This document shows, one piece after another, positions 9,193-18,874 of a stretch of DNA of 64,000 nt. Numbering within the stretch: position 1 is the stretch's first letter; each line of letters starts with the position of its first letter. The notes beneath the pieces are model-generated. The model saw only the letters and a list, made by a program, of their open reading frames with translations. It made no database searches and was not told where the DNA came from. The stretch is from Cernens ardua (GTDB lineage Bacteria > Pseudomonadota > Gammaproteobacteria > Pseudomonadales > Halomonadaceae), in assembly GCF_051251085.1 (NCBI RefSeq), contig NZ_JBPCZH010000003.1, positions 248,001 to 312,000 of the forward strand. The letters run 5' to 3'. The position numbers were made by a program, and so were the translations under genes.

Positions 9193-10311
9193 TCACATCC
9201 TGGTAGAAAGATAAATCCTCTCCAGCCCTTCAAGATGCTTTTCCAGCGTAAACATCTCCTCTACACGCTGCCGCCCACGTCTCCCCAGTTGGCTGGCTTC
9301 GTCGGGATGTTCAACCCATTGCTGAATGGCCTTGCTCCATCCAGTGGGATCATCTGGAGCCACCAGTTTACCGACACCCTGCAATATTTCAGGTAATGCA
9401 CCACTGTCGCTACCAATGACAGGGCGACCAGCGGCCATTGCTTCGATCGCAGCGAGCCCGAAAGCCTCGTTTCTGGAAGGGACACATACAATATCCATCG
9501 CTGCCAGCCATTCAGGAAGGTCTGCCTGATAACCTGGCATAATGACTTGCTCTGTGAGCTGCTCGTTTTCGATGGTTTGCTTCAGTTGTTGGACATAGGC
9601 TTCGTTACTCCCATCGCTAGCGTGTAGCCCTCCCAGCAAAATACCGACGACTGGTGAAGGTTTCGGCAAGGCGGCTATCGCCTTTATGAGTGTCATTTGC
9701 CCTTTCCCCGGTGTTATCCGGGCAGCCACAGCAACTGCCACTTGCTCATGTGAAATACCCAAGGCCTGTCGAAGTTGGGCACGCTGAGCCTCGGGAAGTC
9801 GAGCTGGATACTTTGATAAATCAAGCCCCTGGTACAGAAGAGACAATTGCGACTCGGAAACGGGTAAGGCCTTGCGATTACGCGCCAATGTTTCACGACT
9901 GATAGACAATACCTTGTCCACTTTGCTGTATGCCCATCGATGATACAAATCATGTTTGGGTTTGCTGACGCCCATATGCTCAGTGAATATCAATCGGAGG
10001 GAAGGCATAAGTATTTTAAGAACAGCTGCCAGCCGAAGATCACTGGATTTATGGCAATGCACAATGCCTATATTGTGTTTTCGTATCCACTTCCTGATCG
10101 ACAAGACATGAATTAAAGCCGTATTGACTGACTTGAAAACCAGATTATCCTCACAGCACTCAGCGAAAGCGGCTGATACGCGGCTCCCTTCCAAAGAGAG
10201 GCCAAAGACACGCCATCCTCTTGCCTCAAGTGCGGGCGCAATCCGAACAGGATACATCTCCAAACCGCCCCAGCCCCGTGAAAGACATACCTGTAAAACC
10301 CCTGTGCGCAT
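9193..10311 (-). CDS. GT4 glycosyltransferase (LPS core type)
   Basis: Retaining GT4 (GT-B fold) glycosyltransferase of 372 residues. N-terminal GGLEMYPVRIAPALEARGW is the acceptor-side glycine-rich loop. VHCHKSSDLRLAAVL and FTEHMG lie mid-domain. The C-terminal donor site is IVCVPSRNEAFGLAAIEAMAAGRPVIGSDSGALPEIL with the EX7E motif. Homologous to WaaG-like and capsule or O-antigen GT4 enzymes; the sugar cannot be told from sequence. It sits among LPS-core genes, convergent with kdkA and divergent from a GT9 gene, so outer-core assembly is likely. Confidence 0.88.
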   Translation of the reverse strand: MRTGVLQVCLSRGWGGLEMYPVRIAPALEARGWRVFGLSLEGSRVSAAFAECCEDNLVFKSVNTALIHVLSIRKWIRKHNIGIVHCHKSSDLRLAAVLKILMPSLRLIFTEHMGVSKPKHDLYHRWAYSKVDKVLSISRETLARNRKALPVSESQLSLLYQGLDLSKYPARLPEAQRAQLRQALGISHEQVAVAVAARITPGKGQMTLIKAIAALPKPSPVVGILLGGLHASDGSNEAYVQQLKQTIENEQLTEQVIMPGYQADLPEWLAAMDIVCVPSRNEAFGLAAIEAMAAGRPVIGSDSGALPEILQGVGKLVAPDDPTGWSKAIQQWVEHPDEASQLGRRGRQRVEEMFTLEKHLEGLERIYLSTRM

Positions 10312-10595
10312 TTTTCATCAACCTGTGTAAATGCTAACTATTATCCCACGCCCTGAATTTCCAGCACACATGTATACCATCAGCATGATTCACTCTTCAG
10401 CAAGGCCTTATGCCAAACCACTGCCAATTAAACCACGATTCATACGTACCAATTTCATGGCCATAAAAGCCTCTTGGTACCATGAAACGATATGAGTCAT
10501 AGAACATTCAAATCTAATCAAGACCATGAAATAAAAGCCCTATTCAGGTAAGGTATAGCCATGGTTATAAACAGAGACCAAGGAAAGCTAATTGA

Positions 10596-11657
10596 ATGAA
10601 TATCTCCCACCGAATACTCGTTATACGTAATGACAAACTGGGAGATTTCATGCTTGCGTGGCCAGCACTCAAGACGCTACGTGAGTCCTCGCCGGAAAAT
10701 CATATCAGCGTCCTTGTCCCTGAATATACAGCAGATATAGCACGCATTTGTCCCTGGGTAGATGAAGTCATTATTGATCCGGGCAAAGGGCACAAAAAGC
10801 AACTCTTAAAAAACCTCAATGAAGAACGTTTCGACGTCGTTCTAACTCTTTACTCAACAGGTCGAATAGGAAAGGCCATTTTTCGAGCTGGCATTCCCTT
10901 GCGTATTGCCCCGGCCACTAAATGGGCCCAAATATTCTATAACGTTCGTATCACTCAACGCCGATCACGTTCGGAAAAACCTGAATACGTTTACAATCAG
11001 GAAATGGCCGAATATTTAACTACTCGTCTTAATCAGTTTCACGCAAGTGCAGAACCCCCCTACTGGCCGCTTGCGGACGATACAAGAAACAAACAAATCC
11101 ACCGGTTGGCTGAAGAAACCGGCCTGGACACTCGAAAAACCTGGTGGTTTTTCCACCCGGGTAGCGGAGGATCAGCCGTCAACCTAAGCGCTGACCGCTA
11201 CATCGAACTCATTCAAAAAATTACTGCCAGCCAAATACCCTCCCTCCACAAACCTATTCAGTGGATTGTTACCTGGGGGCCGGGGGAAGAAAAAAACGCT
11301 CGACACATCCAGGAAATGCTTAAACAGGCCGGTATTGATGCCTACCTAATGCCACCAAGGCCTAAACTGGATGAGTTTGCCCTGACATTGAGTGCCGGTA
11401 GCGGCATGATCGCAGGTTCCACAGGCCCTCTGCATATTGCAGGATGCCTTAATCTGGCAACCATCGGTTTTTATCCAGCCAAACGTTCCGCAACAGCCCT
11501 ACGCTGGCAAACCTGTAATGAGCCATCCAAGCGATTGGCATTTAGCCCGCCTTCCCCGTCAAAGCATGCGCCAACCAAGACAATTTCAAACGAGATGTCG
11601 CTTATCGATTTGGATGCCGCAGTACCGCAATGTATTGACCTTATCAATCGCCACTGA
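10596..11657 (+). CDS. GT9 glycosyltransferase, heptosyltransferase-like
   Basis: 353-residue GT9 protein. Begins RILVIRNDKLGDFMLAWPAL, the family N-terminal signature, and carries a family donor-site motif GSGMIAGSTGPLHIAGCLNLATIGFY near residues 268-293. FFHPGSGGSAVNL is the central nucleotide-binding loop. It probably transfers heptose or a related sugar to the core. It is more divergent than the other two GT9 proteins here, and the C-terminal WQTCNEPSK... region lacks the cysteine-rich tail seen in WaaF. Ribosome site AAGGAAAG lies upstream of ATG. The 284-base stretch to the divergent GT4 gene presumably holds promoters; I see an 8-base inverted repeat (TTTCATGG/CCATGAAA) there. Confidence 0.85.
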   Translation: MNISHRILVIRNDKLGDFMLAWPALKTLRESSPENHISVLVPEYTADIARICPWVDEVIIDPGKGHKKQLLKNLNEERFDVVLTLYSTGRIGKAIFRAGIPLRIAPATKWAQIFYNVRITQRRSRSEKPEYVYNQEMAEYLTTRLNQFHASAEPPYWPLADDTRNKQIHRLAEETGLDTRKTWWFFHPGSGGSAVNLSADRYIELIQKITASQIPSLHKPIQWIVTWGPGEEKNARHIQEMLKQAGIDAYLMPPRPKLDEFALTLSAGSGMIAGSTGPLHIAGCLNLATIGFYPAKRSATALRWQTCNEPSKRLAFSPPSPSKHAPTKTISNEMSLIDLDAAVPQCIDLINRH

Positions 11658-11725
11658 GAACACCCATCAATGGCTGTGTATCGCTCCGCGATCAGGGAGC
11701 ATGATTCGCGTGCACACTCAATGGC

Positions 11726-11747
11726 GAATGTTTCACGTGAAACATTC
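11726..11747. promoter_or_regulatory. parS: parS centromere site 2
   Basis: Perfect TGTTTCACGTGAAACA at 11729-11744 inside a 22-base perfect palindrome. The right arm runs into the stop codon of the nitronate monooxygenase gene (11746-11748). It lies between convergent genes, so it may also form a terminator-like hairpin. Confidence 0.93.
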
Positions 11748-12777
11748 AATCACCCGTCAGTTCTTCAATCAATTCCCGGACTGATATATCACGCACCCGA
11801 TGCACTCCATCGCCAGCCCATAAAGACAGGTATTCAGCATTCCCCAGCCGTTTACCCTGTGCCCGCAGAGCGGCCGTTAAGGCGTTTTGTACCGGGTAAT
11901 CAGGCACCTGTTGTGCTATTTTCTGCAAAAATCGGAAAGCGTGATTGGGCAATCCTTTGGCAAGTCGCCCGCTAAAACCACGCGTAAATTCAGGCGCACA
12001 TTGAGCATTCATCAAAGCCTGTTTGTACGCAGGTGGAATACCACTTTCATGCGTTGTCAGGAATGCTGTCCCCAATTGTGCTGCCTCTGCACCTAATGCC
12101 AGATAGTGCTGAATATCTGCCGCTGTCATGATTCCTCCAGCCACAATCAGCGGTGTCGTGGTTATTTGTTTCGCAGCAGAGAGCAGAGCATCGAGCGGCC
12201 AAAGTGCATCTTCGCATCGTCCTGAAAAGGTACCACGGTGGCCTCCCGCTTCCTTACCCTGCAAAGAAATGGCATCGACGCCAAGGCGGCTCCATGCAAT
12301 GACTTCATCCGGATGCGTGGCCGTCCCCACCACTCGAATATCACACGCCTTCAACGCCTCGACCTGTTCGATTGATAAAATACCAAACGTGAAACTGGCA
12401 ACGCTGGGACGACTATCCAATACTGCTTCAAATTGTTGTTCGAAGGGTTGGCACCAGCGGGCGGGCAACGGAGGGGCAAGTGCCAGTTCATCGTATAAAG
12501 GCTGCAACAATCGAATCGCATGCGCCACGGTATCAGGAGAGGGGGCAGGCACTTCCTGTATAAACAGATTTATTGCAAATGGGCGCTCTGTTAATGCGCG
12601 AATAGCCCGTGAGGTATTCACAATCTCTTCAGGCGATAAAGATGAACCTGCCAGGGAGCCCAGTGCACCCGCATTTGATACAGCAGAGACAAGCGCAGGG
12701 GTAGTTGCGCCGCCAGCCATGGGCGATTGCACAATAGCGTGTATCACTCCCAGAGATTCAAGAAAAGAAAGAGCCAT
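11746..12777 (-). CDS. Nitronate monooxygenase family flavoprotein
   Basis: 343-residue FMN-dependent TIM-barrel enzyme of the nitronate monooxygenase (2-nitropropane dioxygenase-like) family, which oxidises alkyl nitronates such as propionate 3-nitronate. Visible: IVQSPMAGGATTPALVSAVSNAGALGSLAG at the N-terminus; SFTFGILSIEQVEALK; the catalytic-histidine region GKEAGGHRG near residue 179; and the phosphate-binding LIVAGGIMTAADIQHYLALGAEAAQLGTAF. Full length. It has no obvious pathway link to its neighbours and is divergent from nagB. Confidence 0.93.
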   Translation of the reverse strand: MALSFLESLGVIHAIVQSPMAGGATTPALVSAVSNAGALGSLAGSSLSPEEIVNTSRAIRALTERPFAINLFIQEVPAPSPDTVAHAIRLLQPLYDELALAPPLPARWCQPFEQQFEAVLDSRPSVASFTFGILSIEQVEALKACDIRVVGTATHPDEVIAWSRLGVDAISLQGKEAGGHRGTFSGRCEDALWPLDALLSAAKQITTTPLIVAGGIMTAADIQHYLALGAEAAQLGTAFLTTHESGIPPAYKQALMNAQCAPEFTRGFSGRLAKGLPNHAFRFLQKIAQQVPDYPVQNALTAALRAQGKRLGNAEYLSLWAGDGVHRVRDISVRELIEELTGD

Positions 12778-13155
12778 AATGAATTACCCTACATGAATAC
12801 TGGTTAATGTGTGTTCAGGTTTTAACAAAAGAACATGAGACTCTATCGTCCGAATATTTTTCAACATATATCGTACCGCTCTCTAGCACCTGGAAATACA
12901 CTATTTCATACCTAATGACCCGCTTTTTGAAACAATACTTATGCTATGTTGTTAAATACAAGGTTGTTAAATACAAGGCTACTCAGTACGCAGTTATTAA
13001 TTTCTGGGGTATCAAGCATAGGTCTTTAAGGATTTTTCATATATTCCGGCGTCATAACATCATTGGCCTACCAACACCTTCAGGCCAAAAATATCATACG
13101 GAAGCAGTGAGTCATTCAGGATCGATAGGCTTATCGAAAGGGGCAGGAAAAAGAT
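12778..13155. other. Intergenic region upstream of nagB, with a short tandem repeat
   Basis: AT-rich non-coding stretch between divergent genes. It contains two adjacent copies of the 15-mer GTTGTTAAATACAAG (12948-12962 and 12963-12977), which could be a regulator binding site or simple slippage. A ribosome site GGGGCAGGAAAAAG sits just before the nagB ATG. An overlapping open frame starting at 12807 has no recognisable protein and was not called. Confidence 0.5.
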
Positions 13156-13926
13156 ATGCAAGTGATTGTGACCCAAACGCCACAGGATGTGGCGAACTAT
13201 GTTGCCAACAAAGTCATAAAATTACTCGAGGGCAAAGTGGCGCCGGTATTGGGTCTTGCCACTGGCTCCACCCCTTTGGAACTCTATCGGGAGCTGGTAA
13301 GCCGCTATCGGCAGGGATGTCTCAGTTTTGCCCATACCACTACATTCAACCTGGATGAATATATCGGACTACCGCCTGACCACCCCCAAAGTTACCGACA
13401 TTTCATGCAAACCGAACTGTTTGATCATATCGATATTGATCCTGCCAATACCTTCCTGCCAGATGGAATGGGAAAGCCAGAAACAGCAGGCGATATCTAT
13501 GAGCAACATATTGCTGAACATGGTGGTATTGATCTACAGATTCTGGGGATTGGGCGTAATGGGCATATCGGATTCAACGAACCCACCTCCAGTTTAGGGT
13601 CACGCACGCGCGTGAAAGCATTGACTGAAAATACACTGTCGGCCAATGCACGGTTCTTCAAACAGGATGAATTCCAACCGGAATCGGCCCTGACCATGGG
13701 AATCGCGACGATTCTTGATACCCGGCAGGCCATTCTACTCGCCACAGGGGAAGACAAAGCGCGTGCTGTGGAGAAATGTGTTGAAGGCCCTCTTAGCGCC
13801 ATGGTCCCGGCCTCCGCACTTCAGCTACATCGCAATGCTATTATCGTGGTAGATGAAGCAGCAGCATCGAAACTGACACTAACGGATTATTATCGTTTTA
13901 GTCGCGAAGTGACTCACGAAGACTAA
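13156..13926 (+). CDS. nagB: Glucosamine-6-phosphate deaminase
   Basis: Converts glucosamine 6-phosphate to fructose 6-phosphate and ammonia, feeding amino sugars into glycolysis. 256 residues, slightly shorter than E. coli NagB (266). Family signatures: LGLATGSTPLELYREL (phosphate site), FNLDEYIGLPPDHPQSYRHFM, the GIGRNGHIGFNEP loop with its histidine, and late ATGEDKARAV. No nagA, nagE or NagC-type regulator is adjacent, so it may be expressed alone. Convergent with the lipoprotein gene, with only 24 bases between them. Confidence 0.96.
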   Translation: MQVIVTQTPQDVANYVANKVIKLLEGKVAPVLGLATGSTPLELYRELVSRYRQGCLSFAHTTTFNLDEYIGLPPDHPQSYRHFMQTELFDHIDIDPANTFLPDGMGKPETAGDIYEQHIAEHGGIDLQILGIGRNGHIGFNEPTSSLGSRTRVKALTENTLSANARFFKQDEFQPESALTMGIATILDTRQAILLATGEDKARAVEKCVEGPLSAMVPASALQLHRNAIIVVDEAAASKLTLTDYYRFSREVTHED

Positions 13927-13950
13927 TGCTGCCTCGTCCAGATATCCATC

Positions 13951-14664
13951 TTAATCCGTTGGAAAAATACCGCCATTGGTTTGGTCAATACCCACCAGAT
14001 GGTGGCCCAGGAAACGGCCACTCGCAGTGAATTTGTATTCAACCGATAGCCACCCGTCGCTCTGACATGCATGACAGTCACGCATCGCCGTATCAAAGCG
14101 AAGGGCTGTGCTGCCATCCTCATTCTGATCAACACGTACCAATTTCGCGGGTGGGAAAGGCTCAAGCCCAGGGTGTTGATTCAGCAACGTAGAGTAAAGA
14201 GTTCCATTTTCTTCTGCGGGAGTCACAGGATCAGAATCCACGTTGATAATGGCACCATCACTTCCGACCAGGCGTGTTTCATCATTCGTATTGGCGCGAA
14301 ATGGATGGGTCACCGTAGCGATGCCAATAGAGCCTTCCCGGCGGTAAGCAGACACGTATGCCGGATCTCCACCTGCTGACAGTGCTTCCATCGACATCAC
14401 CACTTGATTCGATGCGCCTGCTCGATAAAGAGCATCGGTCATACACCCTACCAGCCGATTACTTTCACTCGGTTGATAACATATATTGAACGTGCCGGGA
14501 TTATCCCACACGGACTTCGCATTAATTGTAACAGGCGGATTTGTCTGAAAAGGCATACTTTTATGCTGAGCATTAGCCGCGCCGCAACCAGACAATGACA
14601 CAGCCATAACCAAAGCGAAGCCGAACGACTTTGAAGTCATCATTCGGGAGGGCTGTAGATTCAT
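13951..14664 (-). CDS. Putative lipoprotein of unknown function
   Basis: About 237 residues. The N-terminus has a positively charged start (MNLQPSRMMTSKS), a hydrophobic run FGFALVMAV and lipobox SLSGC, so it should be lipid-modified at the cysteine and sit in the inner or outer membrane. After the lipobox it is a soluble domain with six further cysteines, including CHAC and NICYQ, that could form disulfides. No family recognised. ATG 14664 (GAGAGA upstream) is preferred over the longer ATG 14703. Confidence 0.75.
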   Translation of the reverse strand: MNLQPSRMMTSKSFGFALVMAVSLSGCGAANAQHKSMPFQTNPPVTINAKSVWDNPGTFNICYQPSESNRLVGCMTDALYRAGASNQVVMSMEALSAGGDPAYVSAYRREGSIGIATVTHPFRANTNDETRLVGSDGAIINVDSDPVTPAEENGTLYSTLLNQHPGLEPFPPAKLVRVDQNEDGSTALRFDTAMRDCHACQSDGWLSVEYKFTASGRFLGHHLVGIDQTNGGIFPTD

Positions 14665-14781
14665 TCTCTCATGAGTTTTTAACCAAATATTGTCCGTCAA
14701 CAAAGCAGTACCTCAATCGATTAGAACAGTGCACCCATCAGCAACCTGTATACGAATATGACTGAAGTAAGGGTGTGCCCC

Positions 14782-15582
14782 TCACTCGGTGTTGTTGGAT
14801 TTGCTTTTCGATAATGTTTCCGTTGTTTGCACATCGGCTGCATTTTCATAAAGTTCATTCAGTTTGGCGTATTTCATATAAGCATGAAAAGCAGTTGTGA
14901 TCGCGACTGTCATACCATCCATGCCCTGAAATAATCCGCCTTTTAACACCAGTTTACGGAAGGAGGCAATGCTGGCATGAAGCATGGGATTAATATTGGA
15001 TGCCCGTTTTCCCTTACTCTTCATTGACCAAGCGTCACGGCTGGATAATTGATTAATACGTTCAACCCAGTGTGACATGTCACGATAAGTAAAGTGCCGT
15101 ATATGTGTATCAGTATTTTTTACCCTGGGTGCCTTCACCGAGGAGTGCGCTTTTTTGGGTAAGTAACCAGAAGTTGTACGATTGTATAACCGAACTACAG
15201 CATCCGGATAAAAGCCTGCCGCCCGTATCCAGTGATTGCCAACGAAATTTTTCCTGCGAAAGGCATAAGCCGTGTTGGCATCGGAAAGGGGAAGTGCCTG
15301 AATATAGCTGACAGCATCTTCATCCAAACGTTCATCTGCGTCGAGCGCAAGGATCCAGTCATGTGAAGCCGAAGAAACGCCAAAGGCTTTTTGTGGCCCG
15401 TCCCCAAGATAAGACTGCTGGATAACCGTAGCCCCTTCGCCTTCAGCCAGCCGAACGGTATCGTCCTCACTAAATGAATCCACGACAATAATTTCGCTAC
15501 ATACGCGTTTTAAAGAACGTATGCACTCCACAATATTGTCCTGTTCATTCAGGGTAATAATTGTACCGGTAATCGAGACCAT
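14782..15582 (-). CDS. GT2 glycosyltransferase, WaaE/KdtX-like
   Basis: 266-residue GT-A fold family 2 enzyme. ITGTIITLNEQDNIVECI at the N-terminus, IIVVDSFSEDDTV, and the metal-binding DADERL near residue 82. FRRKNFVGNHWIRAAGFYPDAVVRLYNR and the HHFTYR-like IRHFTYRD region are typical of LPS core beta-1,4-glucosyltransferases of the WaaE/KdtX group. The job is probably adding a hexose to inner-core heptose. It lies just downstream of waaF and hldD on the same strand, consistent with one LPS-core unit. Confidence 0.88.
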   Translation of the reverse strand: MVSITGTIITLNEQDNIVECIRSLKRVCSEIIVVDSFSEDDTVRLAEGEGATVIQQSYLGDGPQKAFGVSSASHDWILALDADERLDEDAVSYIQALPLSDANTAYAFRRKNFVGNHWIRAAGFYPDAVVRLYNRTTSGYLPKKAHSSVKAPRVKNTDTHIRHFTYRDMSHWVERINQLSSRDAWSMKSKGKRASNINPMLHASIASFRKLVLKGGLFQGMDGMTVAITTAFHAYMKYAKLNELYENAADVQTTETLSKSKSNNTE

Positions 15583-15662
15583 GGCGCTTTATACCTGATG
15601 TTCAATGAATAAGTGAAACCCACAAGAGGGCAACAAGAAAAGCCGATAGCTCACGGAAACGT

Positions 15663-16760
15663 TCAATAGCGAGTCGGAATAGCCGAAATTCGATCGTTAG
15701 ACACCGAAAAAATCGCTTGCTCTATGCGTTGTGGCAAAATTTCTTTCAGACAATGAGTGTGGCCCAATGGACAAACGCGCTCAAAGCAGGGAGAACATTC
15801 CAAAGCTAACCAATGAATATCGGACCGGGACGTCAAAGGAGGGGTATACTGTGGAGAAGATGACCCATAAATAGCTTGTATGTAAGTACCCACTGCCGCG
15901 GCAACATGCATCAACCCGGAATCATTGCTTACAACTTGGACACAAGCTGCCAGTAGGTCTACTGCATCTTCCAGTCGCGTTTCTCCGCATAGATTATAAA
16001 TGCCATGACCTGCTTCAGCGATACTATCACCCGCGGCCACATCCTTGGGGCCACCTAAGACAATGACGGAATAACCCTGTGCAACCAGGCTTTCAGCCAA
16101 CTGTCGAAAATGGGAAAGTGGCCATTGTTTGGCAGGGCCGTACTCTGCGCCCGGCATCAAACCAACCAATTTGTCTTTGAGTACACTATCAGCCAAACCA
16201 AAGCGCTTGAGCAGTGCATATTGATTCTTCTCATCCACACGCAGGTGAGGATAGGGTATGTCTGGCGCAGTATTACCGGGAGGCAACCCAAGTGCAACAA
16301 AACGTTTTACGGTCTGGTTCAGTACAGATTTGTCCAGTGAATAACGCTGGTTTAGCACAACATAGCGTTGTTCCCCGGTAAAACCTACACGTTGTGGAAT
16401 ACGTGCAAGAAACGGCACCAGCGCAGCCTTCATGGAACGGGGTAAAACAATGGCGCGGTCATACTTCCCTTTCAACTGGCGAGCCAATTGCCAACGTGTC
16501 CGAAGGGCAAACTTGCCATGCCCGACATCCAACGTAATGGCTCGCCGAGCTTCAGGCATACGATTGATAATGGGTGCTGACCAGGCGGGCCCCATCACAT
16601 CGATCACGCAATCAGGATGCCGTTGCTTCAGAACCATCAAGAGGCTTTGAGCCATGACCATATCCCCCACCCATGATGGGCCTACCACCAGGATGCGTTC
16701 ACCTCCTGAGACCGTTTTTGCTTCTGAAGGGGATTCGTAAACGCTTTTATTCATACTCAT
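15663..16760 (-). CDS. waaF: ADP-heptose:LPS heptosyltransferase II
   Basis: GT9 enzyme adding the second heptose to the LPS inner core. 365 residues. ILVVGPSWVGDMVMAQSLLMVLK, PRSMKAALVPFLARIPQRVGF, LMPGAEYGPAKQWP and SNDSGLMHVAAAVGTYIQAIYGSSSPQYTPP are diagnostic of WaaF, as is the C-terminal cysteine cluster CSPCFERVCPLGHTHCL. A roughly 20-residue polar N-terminal extension precedes the conserved core. It lies 16 bases downstream of hldD on the same strand, so substrate supply and transfer are probably co-transcribed. Confidence 0.96.
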   Translation of the reverse strand: MSMNKSVYESPSEAKTVSGGERILVVGPSWVGDMVMAQSLLMVLKQRHPDCVIDVMGPAWSAPIINRMPEARRAITLDVGHGKFALRTRWQLARQLKGKYDRAIVLPRSMKAALVPFLARIPQRVGFTGEQRYVVLNQRYSLDKSVLNQTVKRFVALGLPPGNTAPDIPYPHLRVDEKNQYALLKRFGLADSVLKDKLVGLMPGAEYGPAKQWPLSHFRQLAESLVAQGYSVIVLGGPKDVAAGDSIAEAGHGIYNLCGETRLEDAVDLLAACVQVVSNDSGLMHVAAAVGTYIQAIYGSSSPQYTPPLTSRSDIHWLALECSPCFERVCPLGHTHCLKEILPQRIEQAIFSVSNDRISAIPTRY

Positions 16761-16776
16761 AAAGGCAAGTAAACAC

Positions 16777-17736
16777 TTACTTCGGAAGAATAATGGCGTC
16801 GGTATTTAGCCATTCCAAATAGGCTTCCACCCCCTGCGCAACGGTCTTGAACTCATGATCAAAACCGACTTCACGCAAACGCGAAATATCGGCCTGCGTA
16901 AAACTCTGATAGCGCCCCTTCAGATGATCCGGGAAGTCGATATAGTCAATACGCCCTTTGTCATAGTAGGCGATGACTGCATCTGCAATCGCCTTGAAAG
17001 GCTCTGCACGGCCTGTTCCCAGATTAAAGACACCGGAAATTTCCGGATGCTCCCAGAACCATAGGTTGGCAGCGACTACATCGCCTACATAAATGAAATC
17101 GCGGCTTTGCATCCCCGCTTTATAACCATCATAGGCACCAAACAACTTGGGATTATGGCCGGAAGTCACCTGTTCATGATGATGAAAGGCAACACTCGCC
17201 ATACTGCCCTTATGCTGCTCACGTGGCCCATAGACGTTAAAATAGCGGAAACCAACGACCTGGCTATGAAACTCGCTCATGCGGGTACGTACATACTGAT
17301 CGAATAACAGCTTCGAGTAACCATACACATTCAACGGCTTCTCAAACTCAGGAACTTCACGGAATTCCTGACTTGCTCCATAAGTCGCAGCGGAAGAAGC
17401 ATAAAGGAAGGGAATTTCATGACGCACGCAGTAGTGCAATAATTCCTTGGAGAACGTAAAGTTATTATCAAGCATGTATTTGCCGTTCCACTCGGTGGTG
17501 GAAGAGCACGCCCCCTCATGAAATACAGCACGGAAGCGGGGTAGATCCTCAGCAAGCAGACGCGCACGAAACTCGTCTACATCCAGATAGTCAGCGATCT
17601 GGCAATCCACCAGATTCACAAAGCGTGTGCCATCAGTGAGATCATCGACCACCATGATGTCAGTCTCGCCACGCTCATTTAGACCCTTGACGATATTTGC
17701 CCCAATAAAACCCGCACCACCTGTCACTAAAATCAT
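16777..17736 (-). CDS. hldD: ADP-L-glycero-D-manno-heptose 6-epimerase
   Basis: Last step of ADP-L-glycero-D-manno-heptose synthesis. Extended SDR with NAD(P)-binding ILVTGGAGFIGANIVKGLNE at the very N-terminus, VFHEGACSSTTEWNGKY, the active-site region YGYSKLLFDQYVR (YxxxK) and FRYFNVYGPREQHKGSMASVAFH. ATG 17736 gives 319 residues and aligns with E. coli MIIVTGG; the upstream GTG (17748) lies inside the ribosome site GTGGAG and is rejected. Followed closely by waaF. Confidence 0.97.
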   Translation of the reverse strand: MILVTGGAGFIGANIVKGLNERGETDIMVVDDLTDGTRFVNLVDCQIADYLDVDEFRARLLAEDLPRFRAVFHEGACSSTTEWNGKYMLDNNFTFSKELLHYCVRHEIPFLYASSAATYGASQEFREVPEFEKPLNVYGYSKLLFDQYVRTRMSEFHSQVVGFRYFNVYGPREQHKGSMASVAFHHHEQVTSGHNPKLFGAYDGYKAGMQSRDFIYVGDVVAANLWFWEHPEISGVFNLGTGRAEPFKAIADAVIAYYDKGRIDYIDFPDHLKGRYQSFTQADISRLREVGFDHEFKTVAQGVEAYLEWLNTDAIILPK

Positions 17737-17881
17737 GTCTGACTCCACGCAAAAATAACTCGATGCATTCTAGCCCTATATACCTAATGGCTGTAATTGT
17801 ATACTTACGAACCAGCTAAATCATGAATTACTCAATCTGAGCCGACTTTTACGCTCAGAATTATCCAGTCGGACGGAATCA

Positions 17882-18874
17882 ATGACACAGTCGAACCCTG
17901 ACGTAAGCACCTTTCAGGGCCTGATCCTCGCATTGCAGGAATACTGGGCTCAGAAGGGGTGCGTTATCATGCAGCCCTTGGATATGGAAGTGGGCGCAGG
18001 CACATTTCACCCTGCGACCTTTATGCGTGCCATCGGGCCAGAGCGTTGGAACGCAGCATATGTTCAACCCTCACGCCGCCCAACAGACGGCCGTTATGGT
18101 GACAACCCCAATCGCCTACAGCATTTCTACCAGTACCAGGTTGTCATGAAACCCTCCCCTGACAATCTGCAGGAACTCTATTTGGGTTCACTGAAATATT
18201 TGGGCTTCGATCCGTCTATACACGATATTCGTTTCGTGGAAGATAACTGGGAATCTCCTACCCTGGGTGCATGGGGGCTAGGCTGGGAAGTCTGGCTAAA
18301 TGGCATGGAAGTCTCCCAGTTCACCTACTTCCAGCAAGCGGGCGGGATCGAATGTTTCCCTGTCACAGGTGAACTTACTTACGGGTTGGAACGCCTCGCC
18401 ATGTATTTGCAAAATGTTGACAGCGTTTACGATCTGGTTTGGGCGCGTTCCCCCGAAGGTGTTGAAGTCACTTATGGTGACGTCTATCTGCAAAATGAGC
18501 GTGAACAGTCTGCCTACAACTTCGAGCATGCGGATGTCGACACTTTGTTTGCAGCGTTCGAGCAGGCCGAGAAAAAATGTGCAGAGCTGTTAGAAGCCAA
18601 ATTACCCCTTCCAGCGTATGAACAAGTGCTGAAGGCCTCTCACACATTCAACCTGCTGGATGCACGTCACGCCGTGTCGGTCACCGAGAGACAGCGTTAT
18701 ATCCTGCGTGTCCGCTCAATGGCTCAGCAGGTAGCCAAGGCGTACTATCAGTCACGTTTAGAAGCAGGCTTCCCCCTTGCAGATGAAGCCATTCGTGAAC
18801 CCATCCTGGCTGCGCATAAAGCCAAGCTGGATGCGGCCCAATCCCATTCCGAGCAAAATGAAGGTAAGGCATGA
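17882..18874 (+). CDS. glyQ: Glycyl-tRNA synthetase alpha subunit
   Basis: Catalytic (class II) subunit of the alpha2beta2 glycyl-tRNA synthetase. 330 residues. STFQGLILALQEYWAQKGCVIMQPLDMEVGAGTFHPATF at the start, RPTDGRYGDNPNRLQHFYQYQVVMKPSP, and motif 3-like YGLERLAMYLQ. Stop TGA overlaps the glyS ATG (ATGA, 18871-18874), so the pair is translationally coupled. The glyQS-gmhB neighbourhood is also origin-proximal in some pseudomonads. Confidence 0.98.
   Translation: MTQSNPDVSTFQGLILALQEYWAQKGCVIMQPLDMEVGAGTFHPATFMRAIGPERWNAAYVQPSRRPTDGRYGDNPNRLQHFYQYQVVMKPSPDNLQELYLGSLKYLGFDPSIHDIRFVEDNWESPTLGAWGLGWEVWLNGMEVSQFTYFQQAGGIECFPVTGELTYGLERLAMYLQNVDSVYDLVWARSPEGVEVTYGDVYLQNEREQSAYNFEHADVDTLFAAFEQAEKKCAELLEAKLPLPAYEQVLKASHTFNLLDARHAVSVTERQRYILRVRSMAQQVAKAYYQSRLEAGFPLADEAIREPILAAHKAKLDAAQSHSEQNEGKA

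Noticed and set aside
12807..13358. 183-codon frame overlapping the nagB start
   Set aside because: It runs 200 bases into nagB in another frame and has no protein-like features or family.
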